From Coniferiporia sulphurascens (lineage: Eukaryota; Basidiomycota; Agaricomycetes; Hymenochaetales; Hymenochaetaceae): a DNA stretch of 64,000 nucleotides. The stretch spans positions 4,650,001 to 4,714,000 of the forward strand of contig NBBA01000001.1 of assembly GCA_002794785.1 (NCBI GenBank), read 5' to 3'. The position numbers and the translations under genes were made by a program. How positions within the stretch are numbered: the stretch's first letter is position 1; each line of letters starts with the position of its first letter. This document shows positions 22,445-34,426 of this stretch, piece by piece. Below the pieces are notes generated by a model. The model searched no databases and was not told where the DNA came from. It worked only from the letters and a program-made list of their open reading frames with translations.

Positions 22445-25400
22445 ATGAACCGGCGACGCTCGACTCGCCGGCACAACTTCTCCGACGCGTCGTTTCAGAT
22501 CCCCCGCGATGTGAATGCCACCGCAAACTTGAACGACCTGCTTTTAGACGACAACTCTGCGCTCGAGCACGACTTCTTCCGCAATGTAGACTACACACTC
22601 ACTACACCTGTGCCAACTCAATCAGAAACACCATATCCAGATCATATGGAACAATGTTCTTTGCTGCTGCAGCTTCAGTCCGACCAGCTGCACGACGGTC
22701 GCGTGTTTGATCCTGATGAGCTCCAGCTGACGCCGACGCCGCGCTTACGGGGGACTGCGCACGGCCTCGGACGCCCTCGTTCACCCTCTTCTTCTCCAGC
22801 GGGAGTACGTAAACTAGAGCAGGTCACACCTGCGCAGGGCGGAGCCACCGCTGGACCTGATCATCTTTCTGTGGTGTCTCCATCCGCCTCGTCGCGTGCA
22901 CCGCCCCCCACGCGTTCACCGCCTGTTGCCACCGCCTTCGCTTCCCGGTCCGATCGTACTCTACCGTATCTTAACTCACTTGATCCCCAGCACGATGATA
23001 CCCGCCATGAAATTCCCGCTAAACAGCGCGTGCCCTCTCATGAATATCCTGCCACAGATTCGTACATTCCGGATAATACGCATTCCCGTGATCCGAGCTC
23101 GTCGGATGAAGCGCTTCTTGCTGACACACGTGCTGGACAACTTAGTCTATTGCCCGGGAGGCAGAAACCATCACAAACACGGGGTCCAAGTCCATCGCCT
23201 CTCCCACCCGCAACTGACAATGCCGTTACTCTGTTTACGTCGGAAGCTGCTGACGATTTGCGGGATAGGGGTGAGGACGCGTCGATCCCGAAGCGCGGAG
23301 ACTGGGCCGGCCCCGCCACACCGGACGAGAAGACAAAATTGATGACAAAGAAGAGGGTGTCGGGAAAGATAAGGGATAAGGGGAGGGCGAAAGCACCAAA
23401 TCCAGAGCTGGAGGCGTCGTCGTCGTCGACTGTGGGTCCGAGCAAGTCGAAACCAAAAGCAGCGCCGACGCTGAAAACAAAGTCCAAGCGCTCTGGCGAC
23501 AGCTCAGGGACACCGCGTGCGACAAAGAGGAGAAAATCGAGCGTCGGATTAGTGGGCTCCGAATCGAAGCCTTCTGAGGACGAAGGTTTACGGGTGTCTG
23601 ATACTTTTCCGACTTTAGCAACATCCTCTTCTATTGCTCTCTTGGAAGTGCATACGGAGAATAAGGACGCTGACGCTGACGCCGTCAACAATGCGCCAAG
23701 GTCTAAAGCGGCCGTTACCGAGGACGTTCTCCCGCGATTTTCCCCTCGCCCATCGCGCGATCCTGCGCTAGTGTCAGCTATCAGCGACTTAGGCACGGGA
23801 CCAGCTCTAGCCGAACCCAGTGAGGGCGCGGATGAAGTAGAGAACTTCCTCTCGCGTTACGCTCAGAAGTACGGCCTGGGTACGGATATTGCCGTTCACC
23901 TTCCGTTCCCGGAGGCACTGTCGGTAGTCGGTGTGCCGCCAGCAGATATCAATATCTCTGAGCATGCGGCGGCGCCCGCAGCTTCGGAGCGGCATGAGGC
24001 ACGATCCGAGTCAACCGCCCCGGAAGGCAAGCACATTCAGGTAGAATCAAAGCGTTCTCCTGCAGAAACCGGCGTCAAAGGTAGACCCAGACCCGGGGCT
24101 GCGGCCATGAAAGGGTCGGAAAGGATACAACCTTACGTGAAAAAAACAAGCGTACATTCAGCAGGCTCTAGCTCGAAATCTATTGCTGACAATCTTAAGG
24201 ACGCGGAAGGATCATCTGAGCCAGGGACTGCGGGTGGTCGACCCGAGGCAGCGTCGGCTACGTCGGTGTCGGCTGCTCATAGTTTAACAAGCGTTATCGC
24301 GCCTACTATTCAATTGACGCGCCCAGTCTCGCCGGCGTCTCAAGTGACGAAAGTTATCCCAGTCGTTCACCATATCACAGTCGATACGCAGGCTGGCCCC
24401 CCTGTGTCCAATACTACGACCGACAAGGTCGACCCTAGCTCCACAGTTATGAGCAAGGGCGTCCTGGAAGAGCCCGAGGGTGCTGCCGTACGCGAACTTC
24501 CTTCCGCTAATCTTGGATCGACGCGCAGTTTGACACCGTCGGCCCTGCCCGAGCCTGTGGTGACATTGCCCGAACCCCCTAAAATAAAAGTGAACGTAAC
24601 TGGCGACAAAGGAAAGCAGAGGCAGGTGGTTACACATGAAAGTAGACCGCCGGCACTGTTGCTACCCAAGAGACCGCCCGCTGTCGCTGTCACAAAGCCG
24701 CCGGAAAAAAGTAGGAAGGCAAGCGCTGAGCCACGCGCGGACGACATGTTTGAGCGCAAGAAACGTGACAACTACCTACAGAAAGGGTTAGACCTCACTG
24801 CTCACTCGTCGCGGCGCTTTGCGCAGAAATCCAGGGCTGCTTCCGCCACTACGGGGCTTTCCAGTGAACAAACTGCAAGACATATTGCGTCAAATTCGAG
24901 GACAAGGAAACCGCATGTGCCGGAGGCGCCGACGTCAGGGCTCAGCAGGTCTAGCGCCGTTATTGTCCCTGGGCCCTCGTGTTCTACTGAAACGGTTTCA
25001 GAGGCGCATACATACAGGGAAAAACACGATGCTGGTGCGTCTACTTCCCAAAGAGCGAGATATAGCGATGACTTACGTGTGAGTCAAAACTCTAACGTTT
25101 GGCTTTTACAAGTTTCAATGATACTGTCTTTACGTGATGTTTTCGCAGACTACAGGCGATTCTTTGAATCTGTCCGATGGCTATATCGAAAAATTGAAAC
25201 CTGACTCACGTAGTTACGATGAGCGGGGATTAGAAGGCAAAATTCCTCCATCGAGCCTAAGCCAAAGTCGGGCTCAGTCACAGCCTGAAGCGGGATTAGG
25301 TGAAGATCTTACAAACGCAAGCCCTAGTTCAATAGGCAACGTGATTGCGGAGCGCCTCGCCCATTTCAGTCAGAGAATCATGGGTTCATTCGGGTGTGTC

Positions 25401-27333
25401 CAGCTTGTTTTTTCATTATTGACCGTGAACAGACTTGCTGAATTCACTAAATCCAATTCATCCTGAAATTATCCACTTCTTCCTTGCTTTTTTCTGTTCG
25501 CCGCTGCTGCCCTTTGATCCTTTTGATGCCGCCCGTCCCCTTTTAATCTTGAAAATTTGACGACATGGAATGTTGGCGTGTTTTTAATGTGGCCTTTCGC
25601 ACTGTTTCACATTTCGTCACATTATTATCAACTCTTCTCTACCATTCATTGTTTTTCGTGCTTGTTAAACTTCCGACTCTATCTTCATTCTAACCACTAA
25701 AAAAATTGCACGCTTGCACCCGCCTTGATTTTACGTTTTTTCGTCTCTTTGCCTTTTACGTTTCAAACAAAACTTCCTTTCGTAGACTGCTAAGCTCCCA
25801 GACGGCAGCTTCCAGGCCCTCACTGGGGACGGGTGGAACGGACGTAGCCTCCGCGCATCTTTCCGACTCAGATAACCGCCAGTTTGCAGCAGACAACCGC
25901 GGACATGTCGCGCAGCATCTGACAACCCCTTTGCTTCTGTCGGAACTTTCCCCGAGGAAGCAGCGCCAGCCGAACCCGGGCCCCACTCACGACGACACTG
26001 CAGTTACAACCGGTAAGCGCAATCGGCCTCGCCATACCCATTATCCTCAACGTCGTCATGCGTCCGAATTAGTTGACAACGAGGAAGGACATCAATTTAT
26101 TCGCAATGTAGCCGGGCCAGGTTCTAGTTTAGTCGGTAGCAAACACAGCGGTCGTGATCCCCCCGAGTCCGCCGACGGACTGCATACATCGCACAAACGA
26201 CCCGCCGGGGATGAGAAGCACGAAGCAACGGCCGATTGCGCAGAAGGGATGGAACTCGGTTCGATCGAGCGAAACCGAAACCCTAAAAGAACCAAATTGT
26301 CTCACGACAGCACGGCAGCTGCCGCCGGAAGCACAGTGTCCCGCCGTCGCCAACTGGTCGGCACACAGGTGATGTTGTCATCAGCCCGGTCACCAAAGAT
26401 GCGTAATGGACGAAGGGGTTTACTGGCGAGCTCGAGAACAAAGGTAACAGCTACTGCCGCGAGACGTGTCGCAGTCGCGCGTAAAGCCGAGATTAATGGT
26501 TCGGGCAGCGGTCCAAAGGGTCCAGGCGGCGCGGAAAGGAGCGAGAGAGTGAAGAATTCTAGCGGCTTGACGGTGCCCATGGCTCCGACGTTCTCCGGCG
26601 TTGTCACACGTCAGCAGCAGGCTTTAGCCACCTCCGAAAGGGAACACGATGCGCGACAGAAGAAAGGGCATGAAAAAGGGAAGCTCTCCAAGTCAGATGG
26701 CGCTGTTCTTGTGTCCGGCCTGAGCGAGAGAGCACCGCTAACCGATAAGCAGGTGAATATTTTTACGTCTTGCCTGAAAATACAGGGTCTCTTCTGTTGT
26801 ATGATTTTTGGTATTGACGCCGACGCCGCCGATTGTTGCCGCAGACAAACGACGTTCCGAAGGCAACAGTGCCTCATGCTTTCCGTTTTGAGACGGACGC
26901 ACGTTCGGCAGCCCGACGCCAAGAATTTGAAGAGAAAGTTAAGACTTGGGAGAAGCGCGCTATTTCAAGTGCGAGCTCGAGTCAAAATAGCCGTTCGTCG
27001 TCGCACAAGGCGATACCAGACTTCAAAAGCTTGCATGCAGCCCAGGGGGCCGGTCTAGCCGGCATGGCCGCCCACCGCCGGGAGCTCGTGGCGCCGACTG
27101 TGCCTGTATCGCCACACTTCTTGACGGACATAAGGTTGGCGGAACGGGAGAAGTTCGATGAGGCACGACGTCTGAGGGAAAGAGAGATCGAGCAGCTGAT
27201 GGAAGAGAAGAGGCGAGCAAGAGATGAGGAGGAGGAACGGGAGTGGCGGGAAGCGAGGAAGCGAACTGTGCCACGGGCGAATGCGGTGCCAGAGTGGTAT
27301 GCAGATGCGCCGAAAAGGGGTGCGCAGGGTTGA
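22445..27333 (+). CDS. TPX2 C-terminal domain protein (spindle assembly factor-like)
   Basis: Likely microtubule-binding protein of the mitotic spindle. Four exons (22445-25078, 25149-25393, 25786-26752, 26845-27333) join in frame into about 1,444 residues. The start is ATG 22445; the frame is open from a GTG at 22331. Most of the protein is disordered and rich in Ser, Pro, Ala and charged residues, with basic clusters. The TPX2 signature is in the last exon: PHAFRFETDARSAARR, then FLTDIRLAEREKFDEARR, an acidic/basic coiled coil (LMEEKRRARDEEEERE), and the hallmark RKRTVPRANAVPEWY near the end. The 392-nt second intron is longer than usual and pyrimidine-rich; a missed small exon is possible. 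Large antisense frames here are shadows. Confidence 0.82.
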
Positions 27334-30300
27334 TGTAAGGTTTGGTTTGTATCTCTACGACAGATTGATATGATGTTTTCGTCCTTGTTGTATTTGTTAT
27401 CTTGTTGGGTTTCTCTGGACAGGTTGTCTAATTACGCAAAAAGGGCCTGGGAAGTCCGATCGCGGCAGCGTGATGTATGCGGGGAAGCCGGCTGTTATCG
27501 CCCACGTTTCCCTGCAAATCACTCTCGTCACTCAAGGAATCGATCTGGAGAAGCGTGGTGTGAATTTGCATACATGAGCTTGTCCCTCACTGGTACTAGC
27601 TGAACTTTTCTTAAAGTAAACTCAACCAATTTTAGGACGAGAATGCACTGGTACCTAGAAGCGGCGCATCTCCTTCACCAATAGATTCGCACTTCATCAT
27701 TTTTGGATCTACAATCGGCCTCGAGTAAAGTGCGTGAATGAGGATAAGGTTTTCCGATATCAATGGACGACCGAAACAGTCCTCACTGGCCATGAGAACA
27801 AACACTAAAGGAAGACTGAAGTATCAGCGACTTCTACCCCAGACTCGTCTCTGTTAGCGACTCTTTATTGCCTCCGCTTTAGCGCCCGCTCACGGCGCCC
27901 TGGTCCGGTCAATTCACCGAAATACGGATTAAGGAAGGACTGCTTTTGACGTTTCGCTAGTTTCTATCTGCTTATCCGCGGATGCATTAAAACGTGATTT
28001 GTCTTTCTCGAAAAGAGAGCAAATGACTGTACCCGGTATTATTCTGCGTATCGGCTTATGAATCTGTAAATCTACCTCATATCGCTTCGTAAAAAAAACG
28101 AAGACAAAGTAACGTACAGATCCACGTACTCCTTGCGTAATAGAATTTGAACACAGCCCTCTAATGTATGGATCACCCGATATGAGTGAGACTTAGAGGG
28201 AATACACTTGCTGCATTGGCTGGAGCGGCGATGTGTTGTACGTCGCTATTCAGATCTTCCCTTCCCCCCCCTGAAATTGACAGTGTTTATGCCAGGATGG
28301 CGGCTAGAGCATTTGATCACGGACGCCCACCATCTCCCGGCGCTGTTGCGTAAGTGCGATGCGCTCGGGCTCGCGGGGGGCCGCTCCCTGCTCCTGGACC
28401 TTTCCTTCCCCCCCTGACCGAGTCTTACTGAGAGCGGACCTCGTTTGCCAACTGGGCTTATACTGAGCCGAACGTTCGACAGCGTACAGTTGAAACAGTT
28501 GTTTGAGTTATTAGATAATAGATAACCGTCAACGCGGGGTCGTGTCTATTCCGACTCGGAGTCTGATTTGACTACGGATTGGCCAATCCCGAGGGGACGA
28601 GTCCCCCGGGCCAGCTCTGGCTGTTAAACGAGTTAAAGCCCGGTGTTTTTGGTGAGTCAAAAAACCCATTTCGGTATTCATTGCTCTACGATAAGCACAA
28701 GCGAGTTTTTCCAAGAGGAAAGACCCGGGAGTAAATTGGTTCCGGGTACTCACCGATTTGGAAGGACTCCCGGACCAGAGAGAACGTTGATAGACACCCA
28801 CCCATCATGACGGTCACGATACCGCCAGAGCAGAAGAGAATATTCCGAAGAATCGAGGGACGAATCGGCATCCTTGGCGAGGCGTCTTGGAGAAAGATCC
28901 GGAGGCTGACAGAGCCAAAGGACAAGACGTTCGGAAGGCACCTGCGCATGTATACACACGCGCTGAGCAGGGCGTGATACAGTTCAACGTTTTTCCGCCG
29001 GGGCTAGCCGGGGGTCTGGGGAAGGAGAGCCCTTTACTGGCAAGCTCCGGGTCCAAGATGAAAAAAGCTCGGATGGCGAATCGAGTGACGTGTTCTAGCC
29101 TCAGCGTAAGGGATCGTTACTGTATGGTGATGCAGAAGATGTATTACCAGCAACTGCGGTCAATAGAATCCTCCGTCCCTGGTGCACCTGAGAAAAAGAT
29201 GGATCGATACTCGTGCGTCAAATGGGCTTTACTCTTCGAAAGGCACGCACGAGCCAAATTTCCAGGCGCGGATACGCAATGAGCGCGGAGGAATGCTCAG
29301 GCAGGCTTCTCGTACCATATAGGCGAAACCGTCGTCATCGCGAGCGGAAATGGCTAAGCACGTAGGCGTAGTCCGACAAAACCTCTGCGGATTTCACCGA
29401 ATACAATTTTGGGTGCACATGTGGCTCGACTTCATTAAACCATTAGTTGCGCATTTGTACAGATGGACTCACAGTGCCGAAACTTGCTCTCGTAACCTAA
29501 ACTTCAGTTGACGGGTAAATTAAGCCTTCAGAGGTTAGTCCCAAGAAAAAATACTGACGTTTACGGCTATGTCTCAATTCGGATGATGAGGTTTCTAGGT
29601 CCCTCAAAGTTTTGCCGAGATCTCGAGGATTTCGCATCAACGGATCTCAAGCAGCTGGGGATGCCAGACAACGGCGTCCGTCGGCTTTAGTTATCTGCGT
29701 GGGTCAATTCGGCACACTAATAAGGTAATTGATTAAGAATGGGTTTTTAAATGGGTGCTGCGCAAAGCCCTTACATTTGATAGTTTATATCAAACAAATC
29801 AGTGGCGACGGTGTGAGAATCAGGGTACTCACTTTCCTTCATTTTATTTGAAATACTAACGCCACTGTGCGGCTGAAAGTCTGCTAAACTCAATTGCAGC
29901 GACGTAAAGATGTTGCTGTACGATGGGTTGAAAAACAGGGTCGTAAGCTAGATTTTGGGTAATGGTCTAATAATAGTTTCACGTCTTAATTTCGTTATGC
30001 AGAGACATAGGCGCCCGGCCCCCGATGCAGTGCGTTCTTACCATTTCAAGGTCTCAATCGCCACAAAGAGATCTACAGGGATTTAAAGTAAGCGAGAACA
30101 CTATTACGCTGTAGCTGTACTTGCTATACGCGAATGTCCCGCGATACAAGCGGGGGCGCTCAATATCCATTGTGCGAAACAAGTGGGGTGTGACTGTACG
30201 CCAAGAATTAGTTTGCATTAGATCAAGGGTCAGAGAATACAATTACTAGCCTCGTCCACTCGTAGTAGTGTAGACGGTTACTTCCTTGTACAGTGTGATC

Positions 30301-31110
30301 TGGCTACGGCTGTAAGGACATCAACTTCCTTCCAACGAACAGTTCATCACAAATGTTGGTGAATCAGGTGTCCATTGATAAGTTAGACAGTTATTTCCAG
30401 GGCAACGGCTCATTAAGCCTTGATTGCATTGCTCTACTGTGGGGAAGGTTTAGTGGATCCAAGAGAGAGACCTACACATCAGCTCCTCCAATTGCTTTGA
30501 GTAACAGGACAAAACGTCATTTCTGCCAGAGATAGCGCATGGCAGCGTGTGGCCAATTGTGTAAACCAGGAGGAACCTGCGTTCCTACGAACTGAAGAAG
30601 AGTCTTACTGAATGGCCTCGATTTGGATTTCCGGAGAGTTGGCGCAGGCGGGCTAATAGGACGTGAGCTTCCCGCGTAGGTGCGGGAAGGACGATACATA
30701 AGGCGATTTGAATACCAAAGGGTTTGTGGGACGTTCGCCGGGAAAAAGGAAAACGCGCCCGATGCAAAAGTCACCACAACTCCGAGCACAAGGCCGAGGT
30801 CGATCGTGAGAGTTCGGAATTAACCCAGCTGGCAGAATGTTGAAGGCCAACTTCTGAGGGCATTCAGCGCGTTCTTCCAATCTGAACCGCTCCGAGGGTG
30901 CGGGTCGATTCACACAGAAATGGAGAGAGTTTGTCCTCTAACTTCTGCTGTATCGACTTGCCAAAGAGTCGCATCGAGAATGTCGAGTTATCGGTTTTAG
31001 CTGGCGATAACATGATGGATCACAGGGCCAGAGAGAAAAGAAGGTAGTACTAGGAGGAACCGAGGAAAAGCGCCCGCATCCCAGCTCGCTTTGACGATTC
31101 GCTAACAATG
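27334..31110. other. 3' flank followed by a filler-like block (about 27,600-31,100)
   Basis: The first 270 bp look genomic. From about 27,600 to 31,100 the composition is even, without tracts, repeats or a convincing reading frame, and it behaves like random sequence, as in 5680-10,924. Genomic texture (CTTTCTGT and TTTCCTCTCTTTC tracts) returns just before 31,190. Confidence 0.45.
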
Positions 31111-31473
31111 GCTCCACCCTAGGATTGGATGGAGATAGAAAGCCAATAAAATAGATTCTTGTTTGTTTGTCACAACTTTTCCTCTCTTTCTGTAGCTTTC
31201 ACTGCTATTTGAGGTTGCAATGAGGCAATCCAAGAAAATGGCGCGAGCGGGCGGCCACGGTTACAACACAAGGGTTCGCCGACAGGCCCGAGAATTGAAC
31301 AAAGAAATACATTGGCCATTGCACGAGATAGTAGTCGGACAACCCGGACCAATGCCAAAAGTACCGTAATTAATAAGAAAATTATGTAACGTGTAGCTTT
31401 TATTCAAAGTAATTAGTTCTCACGATCAGCCGTAGCCGCGCCTCGCAATTGGCTCTGTAGGTCACTCAGTTCC
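31111..31473. promoter_or_regulatory. Upstream region of ATP23
   Basis: About 360 bp before the ATP23 start. It contains an AT-rich segment near 31,360-31,415. No definite core promoter element identified. Confidence 0.3.
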
Positions 31474-33174
31474 ATGACTTCAGCCTCTTCCTCCTTTCCT
31501 CCGAGGCCAGATTTATCTAGGCCAGATTCAGCCGCACCCAATTCTGCATCCGAAGCACTTCGACAGACGGAGGGAGAGGGTGCGCGTGTATTCGAACGAT
31601 GGCGGCGCTCGTTTTCCGAGTTGACGGGAGTTGGACTGACAGAGGGACAACGCGCCGACGCGATTGCGGCCCAGCAGCGGCGGACGTGCGAGAAGTGGAA
31701 GAACGAGCTGGTCAAGTGCAGTAAGTGTTTCCCGGCTATTGTTGTCTGACGCGCTCATCGTCTTCTTCATCTTGCTTTGCGGTTTCCCTGGATGTACAAC
31801 GGCCATCTTCATCGACGTTGTGCCTTTCGGAATCAAACTCATATGGCGTCACTGCCATCGTTCTCCGGCGTCGTTGGCTATTTGCTTTCTACGTCGAATG
31901 TTTCTGCAATCCATATCGGTGATTGCTAAGGTCCTGCTGTGACGTTTATGCTCGAACGCATCAGCAAGGAGACCGGCGTGAAGATCTCGCCGGCCGAACA
32001 TATTATGTGTCTTCCATGCGATAAAAGCCGAGCGGGCGGGTTTACGCCCGAGGTCGGCGCAGTGCTTCTCTGTCAGGGTAATTTTTGGAGCAAAAAGCAC
32101 ATGGAGCACACCTTGACACACGAGTTGGTACACATGTATGACCACTGCAAGTTCAATGTGGACTGGAGTAATTTGCGACATCATGCGTGCAGTGAAGTGA
32201 GTAATTTGTCATCACGTTTCTCTCTTTTCATTCCACCTTCCCATGGCTGGTTTCGAGCGTCCTTGTTTTATTTCGTCCCCGTGCTGCGTCTCTGGAAAGA
32301 TGGTGTGCTTACACCAACGTGCACCTGGCAAGCTGGTTGGTGATGAGCTAGTTCCCTTGCTTGTGACTTCTGCTACTCTACGACTGGTCCTGCAAGTGTC
32401 CTTGACTCTCGTGGCTGTCTGTCGTCACTCTTTCTTTCAATACGGAGCCATCGCCACTGCATTGCAAGTTTGGTGTGACAGCACGTTTCTGTTTTGGATT
32501 GTAGCCCTTATACCTTGACTGCATACCTTTGGAGTGTGCTTACCACAGAACCGGGGCCCTAAGGAGCTTCATCTTTTGTCAGCCTTCGAGGCTTTTGATA
32601 GGTTTTAACGCCGCTGTTGACTGTCTTTGGCTGAAACGTGCGTCATGGCGCCGATGAACATTCTTTTGTATTGTGTGTTCTGTGTGATGCTGAAGCCGGA
32701 GATCTGCATTTTTTTCCCTATCACTTCTCGCGTTGTCACGAAACAAGCCGTGCGCCTTTAATTGATGTGAATTTATTAATTATCACAGATTCGGGCTAAC
32801 AGTCTCGGCGGTGACTGCAAATGGTCGCGCGAAATCCGGCGCCTTTTTTTCAATTTCTCCAAGCAGCACCAGGTCTGTCAGCTTATGCTCCTGTGCGCTA
32901 TGCGGGCTGACATGGCCGTTTGCCTGCCTCTGTCATCAAACAACACGAACACGCGTCTTCCTCGCTTTAGGAATGTGTGCGGCGCCGTGCTGTGCTGTCC
33001 GTGCAGTCCAATCCTGCATGTTCGGTCGCGAGGACGCGGAGCGTGCGGTCAACGAGGTGTGGGAAAGCTGTTTCAACGACACACGTCCCTTTGACGAGGT
33101 GCGCAGGCTTTCTTTCTACTATTTTTCACGATGCCTTACTTTTGCGCTTCTCTTCAATGGTGCAGATATACTAG
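31474..33174 (+). CDS. ATP23: Mitochondrial inner membrane protease Atp23, with one frameshift
   Basis: Zinc metalloprotease of the intermembrane space that processes Atp6 and assists ATP synthase assembly; family M76. Five exons: 31474-31720, 31931-32196, 32789-32872, 32971-33098 and a 9-nt last exon 33166-33174 encoding Ile-Tyr-stop. The metal site is THELVHMYDHC (HExxH), preceded by a conserved CLPCDKSRAGGF and followed by VDWSNLRHHACSE and IRANSLGGDCKW. Exon 4 begins ECVRRRAVLSVQSNPAC in frame, but the equally conserved VNEVWESCFNDTRPFDE is one frame away. Splice phases on both sides of exon 4 require one more base, so a single base is missing near 33,019-33,021 (GTTCGG). Intron 2 is 592 nt, about ten times the local norm. 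Family call is certain; integrity is not. Confidence 0.9.
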
Positions 33175-33494
33175 AACTTACTACGTAGAGTACAACATAC
33201 TAATAATTGAGGAATTCTCGCTTGTGTGCGGTTTGAAATGCACGTGTGTGAACGAATGAATGTTCGACTGCCTTCCCGAGCTGATTTCCCCGTGGAGGTC
33301 TATTAATTCGGGTCTATTCATAGTCCGCGTTTCCCATAACCGGACATCGCCTAATAAAAGCGACAGCAGTAGAAGAGTCCCGATCCGTCGTGTGAGCCTT
33401 CTTACCCTCCTTTTCCTCCGTCCTCTACGTCCCCCCCCTTCTCCCACCTCTCTCGACGTCGCCTTCCATCTTCAAAACTCGCGAACTTTTAGCA

Positions 33495-34426
33495 ATGTTC
33501 TTCTCCAAGCTCGCGTAAGTTCCGACTTTCGGCACACACTTGTGTGGACTGTTGGCTCAGTCCTTCCTGCGACTCTTTTTCGTCTGTGTTTTACAGTGTT
33601 TCTCTTTCTCTTGCTGCGCCCTTCGTCTCGGCGCTGTCTATCACGACGCCCACTAACTGGACGTCCGGTGGCCCGGCGGTTATCACGTGGGCCCCGGTGG
33701 CTGGCGATCCCCAGTCTTTCAGCATTGAGCTCTTAAACACGGTGTTCCACAATTCGTTTGCTATTGGAAACAACATTCAAACGGGTGCACTCTCTCTCTC
33801 TCTGGAGCTACCTATCGTGCCAGTAGGGTGAGTTCTTGTAAAAATAAGCCCCTAGTCCGCGGACCTTTGTATTAAGGCGGACGTAAATGACTGACATTGT
33901 CAACAGAGATGGCTACACCCTTGAGTTTGTGAACGTCGGGTAAGTGGCTTGATGCGCGTTTGCTCGGATGATTTTGAATGCCCGGTTGGTGTGTAGCAAC
34001 ATCACAGACGTCTTCGCGTCGACTCCCGACTTCTCGATTGGCGCAGTGGTTTCTTCATCGTCGTCGTCTTCGGTATCTTCTACTCCGTCGGCCGCGTCTT
34101 CAGGCTCTACTGTGTCCGGGTCCTCCGTCAGCGCTACCTCGTAAGTGCCCAGGTGTCTGCTTATGAAATTCGGCCTGACCGAGATTTTTAGGCTCACAAT
34201 CCCGGCCTCGTCCCAGACCTCTTCTGGTTTTGGGGTAACAGTGACAGCTGGCTCATCCAGCGGTATTGGCTCTAGCTCCGCCTCTGGCACGAGCTCGAGC
34301 TCGTCTGTGACATCGACAGCGTTCAACAACGGCGCAGTCGAGTTGGGTATCTCACGCGCTGGCCTGATGGGCTACGCCGTTATGGCTGGCGCTGCCCTCG
34401 CCGGCGCGCGCCTCGTTGGCTTCTAA
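33495..34426 (+). CDS. GPI-anchored Ser/Thr-rich wall protein, Kre9/Knh1-like domain
   Basis: Secreted wall-associated protein. Five exons (33495-33514, 33597-33827, 33907-33939, 33997-34140, 34192-34426) join into 220 residues. A signal peptide (MFFSKLAVSLSLAAPFVSA) is followed by a beta-sandwich domain beginning LSITTPTNWTSGGPAVITWAP, the typical start of the Kre9/Knh1-like N-terminal domain, ending near DGYTLEFVNVGNITDVFA. Then comes a Ser-rich stalk. The C-terminus (NNGAVELGISRAGLMGYAVMAGAALAGARL) is a small-residue site plus hydrophobic tail, as for a GPI anchor. All introns are short GT-AG introns. The precise wall function is unknown for this fungal family. Confidence 0.85.

Noticed and set aside
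23038..23796. 252-codon open frame on the minus strand
   Set aside because: It lies entirely antisense to the TPX2-domain gene, whose frame continues to a recognisable domain; the antisense protein is Ser/Leu low complexity.
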